Positions 1 to 8,323 of a DNA stretch of 14,661 nucleotides are shown piece by piece. Origin of the DNA: Hungateiclostridiaceae bacterium UBA1305 (GTDB lineage: Bacteria > Bacillota > Clostridia > Acetivibrionales > DTU013); the NCBI GenBank assembly GCA_002307275.1, contig DBTX01000031.1:1-14661 (forward strand), read 5' to 3'. Position numbers and translations under genes: made by a program. The stretch's first letter is position 1. Each line of letters starts with the position of its first letter. The notes beneath the pieces are model-generated. The model was not told the origin of the DNA, did not search any database, and worked only from the letters and a program-made list of their open reading frames with translations.

Positions 1-35
1 TGGTGCACGATTATTTTATGCACCCATTTTCACAT
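1..35 (+). terminator. possible terminator of an upstream gene
   Basis: GGTGCA (2-7) can pair with TGCACC (19-24) around an 11-nt loop, and CATTTTC follows. The stem is short and the T tract weak. It would fit the end of an upstream transcript that lies outside the window, but this is a tentative reading. Confidence 0.25.
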
Positions 36-41
36 TAGTGA

Positions 42-69
42 TTGACATCAGCATTAGTTGGGATATAAT
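42..69 (+). promoter_or_regulatory. sigma-A type promoter of the thrS T-box transcript
   Basis: A perfect -35 box TTGACA (42-47) and a perfect -10 box TATAAT (64-69) are separated by 16 bases. Transcription would begin near position 76, about 40 nt ahead of the T-box Stem I. No competing promoter is seen before thrS. Confidence 0.8.
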
Positions 70-111
70 AAATTAAAGCTATATACAATGAAAAAAAGTT
101 AAATATAATAA

Positions 112-321
112 CATGTGCCGAAGGGAACAGTAGACTGCCGCAACCCTTGCCAGAGAGAGACCGACGTGGCTGAAAGCGGGCTTGAAGGAAGACAGTTGAA
201 GACTATCCCGGAGCATGAACGTTGATTACGTTACAATCACAATAAGGCCAAATTAGGGTGGAACCACGTGAGCAAGCTCTCGTCCCTTGTATATATTACA
301 AGTGACGGGAGCTTTAATTGT
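112..321 (+). promoter_or_regulatory. T-box leader (threonine, specifier ACU) controlling thrS
   Basis: This is a tRNA-sensing transcription attenuator. The T-box motif AGGGTGGAACCACG is at 255-268. Stem I is closed by TGC/GGGA near 115-125 pairing with TCCC/GCA near 206-214. The AGTA element of the specifier-loop S-turn is at about 129-132. On the 3' side GAAGACTATCCC places an ACU threonine codon at 202-204. AACG/CGTT near 219-233 can form a further stem. In the antiterminator, AGGG and ACG of the T-box pair with CGTCCCT (281-287), which also belongs to the left arm of the terminator. By the known T-box mechanism, uncharged tRNA-Thr would stabilise the antiterminator and allow thrS expression. 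The threonine codon agrees with the downstream gene. Confidence 0.93.
274..321 (+). terminator. intrinsic terminator of the T-box leader
   Basis: AAGCTCTCGTCCCTTGT (274-290) pairs with ACAAGTGACGGGAGCTTT (298-315) around a short AT loop, with two non-Watson-Crick positions. A TTTAATTGTTT tract follows. Its left arm contains CGTCCCT, which is alternatively paired in the antiterminator, so the two structures exclude each other. Confidence 0.85.
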
Positions 322-483
322 TTAAGGAGGCTGTTTAGGCAAATTCGTTAGCGAATTGTGCATTTATGAAGCGAAGCTAGCCACATATTAGATTTCAACT
401 TGAAGTCTAGAATGTGATTTCAAAGGGGAAATTGCATTGTGAGGGGTTCGATGCCCCGAAATTTTATTTAGGGAGGTAAGGAT
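322..483 (+). promoter_or_regulatory. long structured leader between T-box terminator and thrS
   Basis: This 162-nt stretch has no convincing reading frame but shows three possible hairpins. The first is AATTCG-TTAG-CGAATT (342-357), extendable by GCA/TGC. The second is an imperfect 35-nt stem from CACAT to ATGTG (382-416). The third is GGGG-TTCGATG-CCCC (443-457). The thrS ribosome binding site GGGAGG (471-476) lies after them. AAGGAGG at 324-330 looks like a ribosome binding site but no clear gene follows it. The function is unknown; effects on mRNA stability or translation are possible. Confidence 0.45.
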
Positions 484-2433
484 ATGATTAAGATTACTCT
501 GAAGGACGGAAGCGTTAAAGAATACAACGAGGGTATTACCGTCATGCAGGTTGCAGAGAGCATCAGTGCAGGACTTGCGAGAGTGGCGCTTGCTGCTGAG
601 ATCGATGGAAGCGTGATGGATTTGTCAACAATACTGGAGAAGGATTGCAGTCTGAATCTGCTCACCTTTGACAGCGAGGGAGGAAAGCATGCGTTCAGGC
701 ATACTGCATCCCATGTCATGGCACAGGCGGTAAAGCGGTTATATCCCGGCGTAAAGCTGACGATCGGTCCAGCTATTGAAACTGGTTTTTACTATGATTT
801 CGACATTGATCAGACCTTTACAGCTGAAGACCTTGCAAAGATCGAGAAGGAAATGGATAAAATCGTGAAGGAGGACCTTGCACTCGAACGCTTCACGCTG
901 CCGAGAGAAGAGGCCATCAAATTCATGGAGGAAAAGGGTGAGCCTTACAAGGTAGAGCTAATCAGGGATTTGCCCGAAGGTGAGACGATATCCTTCTACA
1001 AGCAGGGTGAATTCACCGATCTCTGCGCCGGACCGCACATCCCATCTACAGGGAAAATTAAGGCTTTCAAGCTCACGCAGGTTGCAGGCGCATATTGGCG
1101 TGGCAATGAGAAGAACAAAATGCTCCAGAGGATATATGGCACCGCATTTACTAAAAGGAATGAGATGGAGGAGTATCTGACAGCGCTGGAGGAAGCGAAA
1201 AAGCGCGACCACAACAAGCTTGGAAGGGAACTCGAATATTTCACGACTGTTGATTATATCGGACAGGGCTTGCCAATACTCATGCCAAAGGGTGCCAGGG
1301 TCATTCAGCTCCTGCAGAGGTTTGTAGAGGACGAGGAAGAACGCCGCGGCTATTTGCTCACTAAAACTCCGTTTATGGCAAAGCGCGAGCTTTACAAGAT
1401 ATCAGGCCACTGGGATCATTACAGGGATGGCATGTTTGTCATGGGTGACCCTAATACTTTTGAGGATGAAAAGGCGGAGATTTTTGCGCTGCGTCCGATG
1501 ACCTGCCCATTCCAGTTCCAGGTTTATCTGGCCAGATTGAGGAGTTATCGTGAACTGCCGATGCGGTTCAACGAAACATCAACGCTTTTCAGAAATGAAT
1601 CTTCTGGTGAAATGCATGGACTGATCCGTATCAGGCAGTTTACTATTTCCGAAGGCCATTTGGCCTGTATGCCGGAACAGTTGGAGGAAGAATTTGCAGG
1701 CTGTGTCGATCTGGCTATTTATCTGCTGAAGACACTGGGACTCGACACTGATGTAACCTACCGTTTCTCAAAATGGGATCCAAACAACAAGGAGAAATAT
1801 ATTGGAACAGCAGAGCAGTGGGAAGAGGTTCAGGGAAGAATGCGGGAGATCCTGAACGATCTGAAGATCCCTTATACTGAAGCAGTTGGGGAAGCTGCAT
1901 TCTATGGACCCAAGCTTGATATTCAGATTAAGAACGTACACGGTAAGGAAGATACACTTGTTACAGTTCAGATAGACTTCATGCTGGCTGAAAAGTTTGG
2001 TATGGAATATGTGGATAGAGATGGTCAGAAGAAATTCCCATATGTTATCCATAGAACGTCCATAGGCTGTTATGAGAGGACGCTGGCGCTGTTGATAGAG
2101 AAATATGCCGGTGCAATGCCGACCTGGCTTGCCCCGGTTCAGGTGCTGCTGCTGCCGATCATTGAAAAGCATCATGAATATGCGAAGGAAGTCCGCGATC
2201 TTCTGCAATCAAGGGGTATAAGGGTTGAAACTGATTTGCGCAATGAAAAGATCGGTTACAAGATCAGGGAAGCACAGATGGAAAAAGTGCCATATATGCT
2301 TGTAATAGGCGACAAGGAAATGGAAAACAGGCAGGTAGCTGTAAGATCACGTAAGGACGGCGATATGGGTGCACTGGGATTGGATGACTTCATCACCAGG
2401 CTGATGGAAGAAGTTGCGACCAGAGCAAAGTAA
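484..2433 (+). CDS. thrS: threonyl-tRNA synthetase (ThrRS), divergent lineage
   Basis: This cytoplasmic class II synthetase charges tRNA-Thr with threonine using ATP. At 649 aa it has the full family length. In order it has a TGS domain (about 1-62), an editing domain with HTASH (H73, H77) and CAGPH (C181, H185), a class II catalytic core (about 245-545), and an anticodon-binding domain (about 550-645). Probable zinc ligands are C341 in RPMTCPF, H392 in ISEGH and H523 in VIHRTSIG. The catalytic motifs differ from the common bacterial form: CPFQF stands where CPGH is usual, FTISEGH replaces FTQDDAH, and HRTSIGCYER replaces HRAILGSFER. From memory this pattern is shared by many clostridial ThrRS, so I read it as a lineage form and not as damage. 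The ATG start follows GGGAGG at 471-476. Expression should be governed by the threonine T-box upstream. Confidence 0.96.
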   Translation: MIKITLKDGSVKEYNEGITVMQVAESISAGLARVALAAEIDGSVMDLSTILEKDCSLNLLTFDSEGGKHAFRHTASHVMAQAVKRLYPGVKLTIGPAIETGFYYDFDIDQTFTAEDLAKIEKEMDKIVKEDLALERFTLPREEAIKFMEEKGEPYKVELIRDLPEGETISFYKQGEFTDLCAGPHIPSTGKIKAFKLTQVAGAYWRGNEKNKMLQRIYGTAFTKRNEMEEYLTALEEAKKRDHNKLGRELEYFTTVDYIGQGLPILMPKGARVIQLLQRFVEDEEERRGYLLTKTPFMAKRELYKISGHWDHYRDGMFVMGDPNTFEDEKAEIFALRPMTCPFQFQVYLARLRSYRELPMRFNETSTLFRNESSGEMHGLIRIRQFTISEGHLACMPEQLEEEFAGCVDLAIYLLKTLGLDTDVTYRFSKWDPNNKEKYIGTAEQWEEVQGRMREILNDLKIPYTEAVGEAAFYGPKLDIQIKNVHGKEDTLVTVQIDFMLAEKFGMEYVDRDGQKKFPYVIHRTSIGCYERTLALLIEKYAGAMPTWLAPVQVLLLPIIEKHHEYAKEVRDLLQSRGIRVETDLRNEKIGYKIREAQMEKVPYMLVIGDKEMENRQVAVRSRKDGDMGALGLDDFITRLMEEVATRAK

Positions 2434-2568
2434 AAAAGAGCTGTGTTTCAGTATAATCCTGCTGAATGAAAGAGCGAAATGGTTATGAACCAATTTGGTT
2501 TCCTTCGGAAATAAAGAACTGAAATAAAGCGACAAATCATTATAAATGATTGGAGTCCGATTCATTTT
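2434..2568 (+). other. thrS-thyA intergenic spacer
   Basis: The 135-nt gap holds a TATAAT at about 2453-2458 without a matching -35 box, and a small dyad AACCAA/TTGGTT near 2489-2501. GGAG (2552-2555) is 13 bases from the thyA ATG, which is long for a ribosome binding site. No clear terminator is visible, so thyA may be partly expressed by readthrough from thrS. Confidence 0.4.
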
Positions 2569-3399
2569 ATGAGTAAAGCGGATAGTATTTTTATTGAAAT
2601 GTGCAAAGACATACTGGAAAACGGGTACTCATCTGTAGGACAGAAAGTCAGGACTGTCTGGGAGGATGGTCAGCCTGCCCATACGGTTAAAAAATTCTGC
2701 GTAATAAACAGGTATGATCTTTCGGAAGAGTTTCCGATTATGACATTAAGGCCGACAAACTTGAAAAATGCCATTGACGAACTCCTCTGGATCTGGCAGA
2801 GAAAATCCAATAACATTAAGGATCTGAACAGCCACATCTGGGACAGCTGGGCGGATGAAACCGGCTCCATCGGAAAGGCATACGGATACCAGCTTCAGAT
2901 TAAACATAAATATGCAGAGGGCGAATTCGATCAGGTGGACAGAGTGCTGTATGATCTGAAGAACAATCCGTACAGCAGGCGGATCATTGCCAATCTGTAC
3001 AACCACAGCGACCTGCACGAGATGAATCTTTACCCGTGTGCCTACAGTATGACCTTCAATGTAACAGGCAAAAAGCTGAATGCGATATTGAACCAGCGCT
3101 CATCCGACGTACTTGTGGCGAATAACTGGAACGTTTGCATGTATGCCGTGCTTGTTCACATGCTGGCTCAGGTAAGCGGCTTTGAGGCAGGAGAATTCGT
3201 ACACGTGATAGCCGATACCCACATCTATGACAGGCATATCCCGTTGATTCGCGAACTGATAAGCCGTCCTGCTTTTCCGGCTCCAAAGCTTGTTATAAAC
3301 CCTGATGTAAAAGATTTCTATGCTTTCAGGGTTGAGGACTTCGTGCTGGAAAATTACCAGCGGGGACCGCAGATAAAAAATATCCCTGTAGCTGTGTAA
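2569..3399 (+). CDS. thyA: thymidylate synthase
   Basis: ThyA methylates dUMP to dTMP using methylene-tetrahydrofolate, which leaves dihydrofolate for the adjacent folA product to reduce. The 276-aa length is normal. Visible landmarks are NPYSRR (133-138, the arginines that bind the dUMP phosphate of the other subunit), the catalytic cysteine C157 in NLYPCAY, QRSSD (176-180) and HIYDRH (218-223). Two departures from the textbook enzyme stand out: PCA replaces PCH after the catalytic cysteine, and VANNWNV replaces the usual LGVPFN stretch. Both are, as far as I recall, seen in a clostridial branch, and the rest is intact, so it should be active. The ATG start gives the expected N-terminus MSKADSIF, though its ribosome binding site is weakly placed. 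Confidence 0.95.
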   Translation: MSKADSIFIEMCKDILENGYSSVGQKVRTVWEDGQPAHTVKKFCVINRYDLSEEFPIMTLRPTNLKNAIDELLWIWQRKSNNIKDLNSHIWDSWADETGSIGKAYGYQLQIKHKYAEGEFDQVDRVLYDLKNNPYSRRIIANLYNHSDLHEMNLYPCAYSMTFNVTGKKLNAILNQRSSDVLVANNWNVCMYAVLVHMLAQVSGFEAGEFVHVIADTHIYDRHIPLIRELISRPAFPAPKLVINPDVKDFYAFRVEDFVLENYQRGPQIKNIPVAV

Positions 3400-3424
3400 A
3401 CGGTATTCATAATGAGGAGTAGAA

Positions 3425-3928
3425 ATGAAAGCGATACTTTCGGCTGATCTGAACTGGGGAATTGGCTGTGGAGGTAAACTTCTGCAGAGGGTTCCGGAGG
3501 ATATGAGATTTTTTATGAACATGACGTCAGGCAAAGTCGTGGTGATGGGAAGGGAGACCTTTGAATCCCTTCCTGGAATGCAGCCTTTGAAGGACAGAGT
3601 CAATATCGTGTTAAGCACAAAGGCGCAATTCAGCGATGACAGGCTTATCATCTGCCGGTCCATTGACGAACTGTTCAAGGTGTTGAGCAAATATGATACA
3701 AACGATATTTTTGTTATTGGCGGGGAGTCTGTATATACAAGTTTGCTGCCTTACTGTTCGGAAGTTTATGTTACACGGCTTGAGAAAGCCTTTGAAGCAG
3801 ACAGGCATTTCCCGGATATTGATGTGTTGAAGAACTGGAAGCTGGTTACGGAAAGTGATCAGCACTTTTACAAGGATCTGAGCTTCAGATTCCTGAGCTA
3901 TGCAAATTCCTTAGTAATCAGCGTCTAG
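3425..3928 (+). CDS. folA: dihydrofolate reductase
   Basis: DHFR reduces dihydrofolate to tetrahydrofolate with NADPH, regenerating the cofactor consumed by ThyA. The 167-aa protein has the single-domain family length. Landmarks are the N-terminal AILSADLNWGIG (3-14), VPEDMRFF with catalytic acid D26 and F29/F30 of the substrate pocket, the NADPH-binding MGRETFESLP (41-50), and VIGGESVY near residue 100. The C-terminal half contains the usual YVTRLE and FPD segments. The ATG follows GAGGAG (3414-3419) by five bases. It lies 25 bases after thyA on the same strand, so the two are probably cotranscribed. It would be the trimethoprim target; resistance cannot be judged from reading. Confidence 0.94.
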   Translation: MKAILSADLNWGIGCGGKLLQRVPEDMRFFMNMTSGKVVVMGRETFESLPGMQPLKDRVNIVLSTKAQFSDDRLIICRSIDELFKVLSKYDTNDIFVIGGESVYTSLLPYCSEVYVTRLEKAFEADRHFPDIDVLKNWKLVTESDQHFYKDLSFRFLSYANSLVISV

Positions 3929-3966
3929 ATGCCATCGACGTCCAGGCATTTCAACCAGAAGGAGCA

Positions 3967-3994
3967 TTCTGCAGTCAATTGCAGAAATGTTTTT
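3967..3994 (+). terminator. weak terminator after folA
   Basis: TTCTGCA (3967-3973) and TGCAGAA (3980-3986) form a 7-bp stem with a 6-nt loop, followed by ATGTTTTT. The stem has few GC pairs, so termination is probably partial. A stronger terminator lies about 50 bases further on. Confidence 0.45.
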
Positions 3995-4032
3995 CCTCTG
4001 TATCAAATTATTTCTGCAACTTATTCAGGTGA

Positions 4033-4057
4033 GCCGGAGAACTCCGGCCCATTTTTT
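4033..4057 (+). terminator. intrinsic terminator of the thyA-folA unit
   Basis: GCCGGA (4033-4038) pairs with TCCGGC (4043-4048) around a GAAC loop, and CC-A-TTTTTT follows at once (4049-4057). This is a typical GC-rich stem with a six-T tract. It separates the housekeeping genes from the sugar-uptake locus. Confidence 0.85.
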
Positions 4058-4069
4058 ATGTAAATTATG

Positions 4070-4106
4070 TGTTATAATCTTATTGGGAATTGGTCGTCTT
4101 TCCCAA
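4070..4106 (+). promoter_or_regulatory. extended -10 promoter and dyad before the sensor kinase gene
   Basis: TGT-TATAAT (4070-4078) is an extended -10 element; no good -35 box stands 17 bases upstream. Just downstream a dyad, TTGGGAA (4083-4089) and TTCCCAA (4100-4106), overlaps the expected start of transcription. It could be an operator or a 5' hairpin. The kinase start codon lies 33 bases further on, preceded by GAGG (4127-4130). Confidence 0.55.
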
Positions 4107-4138
4107 AGGACATACTAATTTTGATTGAGGTCTGATTT

Positions 4139-5953
4139 ATGATGCTGGAACAACTAAAAAGAATGACCGGCAGGATAACCGGTATTGTAACCGGCAAGCT
4201 TGCCAACAAGCTGATCCTGATATTATCTCCGTCAGTGGCGGTTTTTATCATCCTGCTGATATTTATCTCGTATACCAGAACGACGGAGACCTTGAAAAAC
4301 GATTTTGTTGAGAATAATAAAAGCATTCTTAAGCTTGTCATACAGAATTTTGACAATTACATTGAACAGGTTGATGAGTTCTCCCTGACTCCCCGTATGG
4401 ATGTGTCGGGAAAATTTATGAAGCTGCTGCCACTTGATGATTATGACTATGAAAGTGACAATTATATTGACGAACAGATTGTAAACATGTTCAATATCAG
4501 ACAGGATGTCGAGGAAATGAGGTTATACATCCCCTCCGGCAGCAAGGAAAAATACATATCCAGAACTTTTCCGAAGGTCAGGAACAACATCAATGCAGAT
4601 TTCAAGAGCGAGGCCTGGTACAGGCAAGCTATACAGGGCAGATATTACAGGTGGATCGAACCATCGTCTCAAAGCACAGAGCATCAGACATCTTCCGGGA
4701 AGCGCGTCCTATTCACCTTCTACAGAGCGCTTATCAATATATCGGACCAACGTCCGCTGGGGGTTATAGCCATATCCCTGAATCATACCCAGATCAACAG
4801 GATGATCCGCAGGGAATATACCCAGAACGGAGAAATTATCTGTATTTTCGATAAGAATAACAAAGCCATGTATTTCAGCGATAATGGCCTTGAAGGAAAC
4901 CCCACATTCGGCGGCCTTTTCCAAAATGAGAAGGAAGGTTCCGTTGCAGGTGATTTTAATATTAAGATTGACAGTAACAACTATCTGGCTGTATACACCG
5001 CTTCAGACAACCTTGAATGGAAAGCGGTAAAGCTTATACCACTGGACATGTTGAATGAGAAGGTTCGGGAAACAAGGAATATCAGCATTATTCTGGCAAT
5101 ATTGTTCATTGTGATATTCACTTTACTGATTATTTTTGTGTCAAATCTGATAACCGGTTCGCTCAGAAGTCTCTCAAGGCAGATGGACAAGGTCGGAGGA
5201 GGAAATTTCAAAACAAAAGCCTATGTCAGAGGAGATGACGAAATTGCTCATCTGGCCCAAAAATTCAATTACATGGTAGAACAGGTTGACGGGCTTGTCA
5301 ACGAAAAATATATAGCTCAGATCAACGAAAAAACAGCTCGGCTCAAGGCTCTGGAAGCTCAGATCAACCCACATTTCATTTACAACGCCCTGCAGGCGAT
5401 ATCCGCAAAGGCGGTAATCGGGGGTATGAAAGACATCAGCAGGATGATAGAAGCTTTAGCCTACAACCTGCGCTATTGTATCAAGGGCGGAGATATGGTC
5501 ATGGTATCGAATGAGATCGCCCATATTGAGAATTTTCTGATACTGCACAAGGCTAGATTTGAAGACAGGCTTTCTGTAGAAATACTAGTAGAGGAAGGAA
5601 CGCAGGACATAGTCGTACCCAAGCTTTCCATTCATACACTGGTAGAAAACTCCATCAAGCATTGTCTTGAAATGATGACGGATTCCATACTGATCAGAAT
5701 CCATGCGTATGCCGGAGACGGCAACATTACGATCAGTGTCTCTGATGACGGGCCCGGCATGACGCCTGAAAGGCTGGAGCAGGTATTGGGGGAACTCGAA
5801 GATCCGAGATGGCTTGAAAAGCCCGAGGAGAGTATAGGGCTTAAAAACCTGAACGCCAGGCTTAAGCTTCTATATGGAAATGATGCTTTTCTCGTAATAA
5901 AGAGCAGTCCGAATGTTGGTACGGAGATTAAAATAGTTCTGCCATCCAAATGA
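4139..5953 (+). CDS. membrane sensor histidine kinase, YesM type
   Basis: This is a sensor kinase that likely detects an extracellular sugar, directly or through the binding lipoprotein encoded nearby, and phosphorylates the regulator of the next gene. The 604-aa protein has a first membrane helix (about 24-45), an extracytoplasmic sensing region (about 46-313), a second helix (about 315-337), a HAMP region (about 338-390) and a His_kinase domain. The phosphoacceptor is H412 in QINPHFIYN, the hallmark of the YesM/LytS class. The ATPase part shows LVENSIKH (N504), SDDGPGM (535-541) and GLKNLNARL (567-575). Two ATG codons are adjacent (4139 and 4142); GAGG suits the first. The response regulator gene begins 37 bases after the stop, so both are probably one transcript. 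The actual ligand cannot be read from the sequence. Confidence 0.92.
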   Translation: MMLEQLKRMTGRITGIVTGKLANKLILILSPSVAVFIILLIFISYTRTTETLKNDFVENNKSILKLVIQNFDNYIEQVDEFSLTPRMDVSGKFMKLLPLDDYDYESDNYIDEQIVNMFNIRQDVEEMRLYIPSGSKEKYISRTFPKVRNNINADFKSEAWYRQAIQGRYYRWIEPSSQSTEHQTSSGKRVLFTFYRALINISDQRPLGVIAISLNHTQINRMIRREYTQNGEIICIFDKNNKAMYFSDNGLEGNPTFGGLFQNEKEGSVAGDFNIKIDSNNYLAVYTASDNLEWKAVKLIPLDMLNEKVRETRNISIILAILFIVIFTLLIIFVSNLITGSLRSLSRQMDKVGGGNFKTKAYVRGDDEIAHLAQKFNYMVEQVDGLVNEKYIAQINEKTARLKALEAQINPHFIYNALQAISAKAVIGGMKDISRMIEALAYNLRYCIKGGDMVMVSNEIAHIENFLILHKARFEDRLSVEILVEEGTQDIVVPKLSIHTLVENSIKHCLEMMTDSILIRIHAYAGDGNITISVSDDGPGMTPERLEQVLGELEDPRWLEKPEESIGLKNLNARLKLLYGNDAFLVIKSSPNVGTEIKIVLPSK

Positions 5954-5990
5954 CAGTTCAGGGGACAATGGAAGTGAGGAGGGATCACCT

Positions 5991-6752
5991 TTGTACAAGG
6001 TTTTGATAGTGGATGATGAAAGGCCGGTCAGAAGAGTTATCCAGGCACTTGGAAAATGGGAACTGCTGAAGGTCGATTCCATCTATGAGGCTGCAGAAGG
6101 GGAAAGTGCGCTTGAAGTCATGCGCCAGAGCAAGCCTGACATCGTATTTGTCGATATGAAGATGCCTAATATGAATGGCGCCGACTTTCTTCATATCGCT
6201 GTTAATGAGTTTCCAGACGCGCAATATATTGTCGTCAGCGGTTATGATGATTTTGATTATACAAGACAGGCGATAAAAGCAAGAGTACTTGATTATTTGC
6301 TCAAGCCTGTCATTGAAGCTGAACTGGATGAGGTCCTTCAAAAAGCTGTCAGCCTTCTTGACCAGGAAAGAGAAAATAGGTTGGGAAGTGTTTTGAGCAG
6401 CTTTCAATCGATCCAGAAAGACAATACAAAAACGTATCTTTGCGAAATAAAGGACTATATCGATAATAACTTTCATAAGGATATCAGACTATCTTTCTTC
6501 TCCGAAAAATATTATCTTAGCAAGGAGTATCTCTCAAGGCAGTTCAGAGAGGAATTTGGCTACAATATATACGAATATGTATTGATGATGCGCATGGACA
6601 AGGCAAGATTGATCCTGGCGGAACCAGGCGCCAGAATCCATGATGTTTCCGAATTCCTTGGCTATAAGGACAGTAACTATTTCAGCAGAGCCTTCAAAGC
6701 ATATTTTGGCATTTCGCCGACCGAATTCAAGGAGAGTCTTCCAAATAAATAA
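5991..6752 (+). CDS. response regulator, receiver plus AraC-type DNA-binding domain (YesN type)
   Basis: The regulator is the likely partner of the kinase just upstream and probable activator of the sugar transporter downstream. The 253 residues hold an N-terminal receiver domain with acidic pocket D8/D9, phosphoacceptor D55 in VFVDMKMPN, SGYDD with S83, and K105 in LLKPV. The C-terminal AraC domain (about 150-250) has two helix-turn-helix units near 168-188 and 217-236 and ends with the family signature GYKDSNYFSRAFKAYFG. The start is TTG at 5991: AGGAGGG (5977-5983) sits seven bases ahead, and MYKVLIVDDE is the expected beginning, so no other start is needed. A TTG codon can lower translation relative to ATG. 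Confidence 0.93.
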   Translation: MYKVLIVDDERPVRRVIQALGKWELLKVDSIYEAAEGESALEVMRQSKPDIVFVDMKMPNMNGADFLHIAVNEFPDAQYIVVSGYDDFDYTRQAIKARVLDYLLKPVIEAELDEVLQKAVSLLDQERENRLGSVLSSFQSIQKDNTKTYLCEIKDYIDNNFHKDIRLSFFSEKYYLSKEYLSRQFREEFGYNIYEYVLMMRMDKARLILAEPGARIHDVSEFLGYKDSNYFSRAFKAYFGISPTEFKESLPNK

Positions 6753-6800
6753 CTGTTCATTTTTTTACATATAGGTATTCACTTTATTGCATTTAGATAT

Positions 6801-6828
6801 TTGCCAGTCGCTGCTAAAATTCTATTGT
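6801..6828 (+). promoter_or_regulatory. candidate promoter of the sugar transporter genes
   Basis: TTGCCA (6801-6806) and TATTGT (6823-6828) are 16 bases apart. Both boxes are imperfect, as expected for a promoter that needs an activator such as the upstream AraC-type regulator. The 112-base gap has no clear terminator. AAGGAGG at 6851-6857 is the ribosome binding site of the lipoprotein gene. Confidence 0.4.
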
Positions 6829-6864
6829 CAGCCCTTTTAGGGTATAAAAAAAGGAGGTTCGGTT

Positions 6865-8217
6865 ATGAAAAAAGTCTTATCGATTCTCATCTGTCTGGTA
6901 ATGCTGTCAGGATTCCTTGCAGGCTGTGGTACTGTCAAGGAAGAGACCCCTGCAGTTGCCGGGACGGCAAGTACAGTGGCACAGGAACCGGCGTCAGAAG
7001 CAACAACGGCAGAGCCGGCACCGCAGGAAGAGCCAAAGAAAGAACCCGTTACACTCACACTATTCTTCTACAGCCCGGAACTCACTGAGCAGTATAACGA
7101 CATGTCAAAGGCATACAACGAAGAGACAGGGAACACATTGGATATTACCGTCCTGCAGAACGACTATGCAACCGTTCTCAATGCCAAGCTCAATTCAGGC
7201 GATATACCGGATGTTTTCATGAGCAGTGCCTATGCAGACAATACTACTTATAAGGATTACATCTACGACCTGACCAACGAGGATTTCATACAGCAGATTG
7301 AGCCTACGGCTCTGACCGGTGTGACGGTTGACGGTAAAATCACCGGGTATCCGTTCCTCGTACAGTCCCATTCGTTTATCTACAATAAAAAAATGTTTGC
7401 CGATGCAGGCATCACAACGCTGCCAAAGACCCTGAAAGAATACGAAGCAGTTTGTGAACAGCTCCAGGCAAAAGGCATCCAGCCCTTCGCAACAGGCTTC
7501 AAGGAATGGTGGGTTCTTCCGCAGACTGCATGGCAGCTGCTGGCTCCCATAAAAGACAGCTATAGCGGGGATTATGCCAAATTTGTTGAAGCTTTGAACA
7601 CTGGAGCGCTGAAGTTCAAGGATATAAAAGAAATGAACAACGTATTCGACATGCTCGACCTGGTTAAGAAATATGGCGGAAAGAAGCCGATGGAATCCGA
7701 CTTCAATGATCAGACCTCATCCCTTGCAGCCGGTAAGGTAGCGATGATTCATCAGGGTAACTGGGCGGAGGATTCCATTGTTAAGGCGAATCCGGACATT
7801 CAGTTGGGATATCTGGTTGCTCCTGTCGGTGATAATGGAGAAAAGGCCGGTATCATGTATGACTCCAACCAGACTTTAAGAGTGGCGAAGGACGGCAAGA
7901 ACCTGCAAAGCAGCCTGGATTGGCTGAGATGGCTTACAACCAGCGATTATGGCAAGAATTGGATACCGGGCAAGATCAAGCAGATGTCTCCCATCAAGGG
8001 TGCACCTGCAGCAGCGGCACAGCTTGCAGCAGAGACTTCGAGCATGCTTTCTGCGGGTACCCCGTCATACTCCTGGTATTATCAAAGATTCCCAAGCGGA
8101 GCCGAACAGGGCCTCGGTACGATTTTACAGGGTTACTGCGCCGGTGGAAAAACAAGGGATCAGATCCTTGATGAACTTGACGCATATTACCAGAATCTGC
8201 TGAAGGGTGCTCAATAG
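6865..8217 (+). CDS. sugar ABC transporter solute-binding lipoprotein
   Basis: This extracellular, membrane-anchored protein would capture a carbohydrate and hand it to the two permeases encoded downstream. The 450-aa precursor starts with a lipoprotein signal peptide: MKK, a hydrophobic stretch, and lipobox LAGC with lipidated C21. A flexible linker rich in Ala, Glu, Thr and Pro follows (about 22-55). The rest resembles a type 1 (CUT1) extracellular binding protein: VTLTLFFYS opening, DIPDVFMSS near the first-domain hinge, YPFLVQSHSFIYNKKMF, and MIHQGNWAED in the second half. AAGGAGG precedes the ATG by seven bases. Gene order (kinase, regulator, binding protein, two permeases) is typical of Clostridia and Paenibacillus loci for plant or host glycans. 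The substrate is not recognisable by eye. Confidence 0.92.
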   Translation: MKKVLSILICLVMLSGFLAGCGTVKEETPAVAGTASTVAQEPASEATTAEPAPQEEPKKEPVTLTLFFYSPELTEQYNDMSKAYNEETGNTLDITVLQNDYATVLNAKLNSGDIPDVFMSSAYADNTTYKDYIYDLTNEDFIQQIEPTALTGVTVDGKITGYPFLVQSHSFIYNKKMFADAGITTLPKTLKEYEAVCEQLQAKGIQPFATGFKEWWVLPQTAWQLLAPIKDSYSGDYAKFVEALNTGALKFKDIKEMNNVFDMLDLVKKYGGKKPMESDFNDQTSSLAAGKVAMIHQGNWAEDSIVKANPDIQLGYLVAPVGDNGEKAGIMYDSNQTLRVAKDGKNLQSSLDWLRWLTTSDYGKNWIPGKIKQMSPIKGAPAAAAQLAAETSSMLSAGTPSYSWYYQRFPSGAEQGLGTILQGYCAGGKTRDQILDELDAYYQNLLKGAQ

Positions 8218-8238
8218 ACACTTGGTATTTACCGGATA

Positions 8239-8266
8239 TGACCGGAGGGCGCAAGCTTTCCGGTCA
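8239..8266 (+). repeat. GNRA-capped hairpin after the binding-protein gene
   Basis: TGACCGGAGGGC (8239-8250) pairs with GCTTTCCGGTCA (8255-8266) through 12 pairs including two G-U, and the loop is the GNRA tetraloop GCAA. No T tract follows, so it is not a standard terminator. Placed between a binding-protein gene and its permeases, it may protect the upstream mRNA from 3' decay and so give more binding protein than permease, as known for the malE-malF interval of E. coli. Confidence 0.65.
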
Positions 8267-8323
8267 AATATTCACCGGGTGTTAAAAAGAATTTGTACTT
8301 TAAATATATAAAATAGCTTACAA

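Noticed and set aside
443..457. T-arm-like hairpin GGGG-TTCGATG-CCCC suggesting a tRNA
   Set aside because: No acceptor, D or anticodon arm can be assembled around it; only noted as part of the thrS leader.
3100..3690. 196-codon minus-strand frame across thyA and folA
   Set aside because: Both overlapped genes are certain, and the translated frame has no family features.
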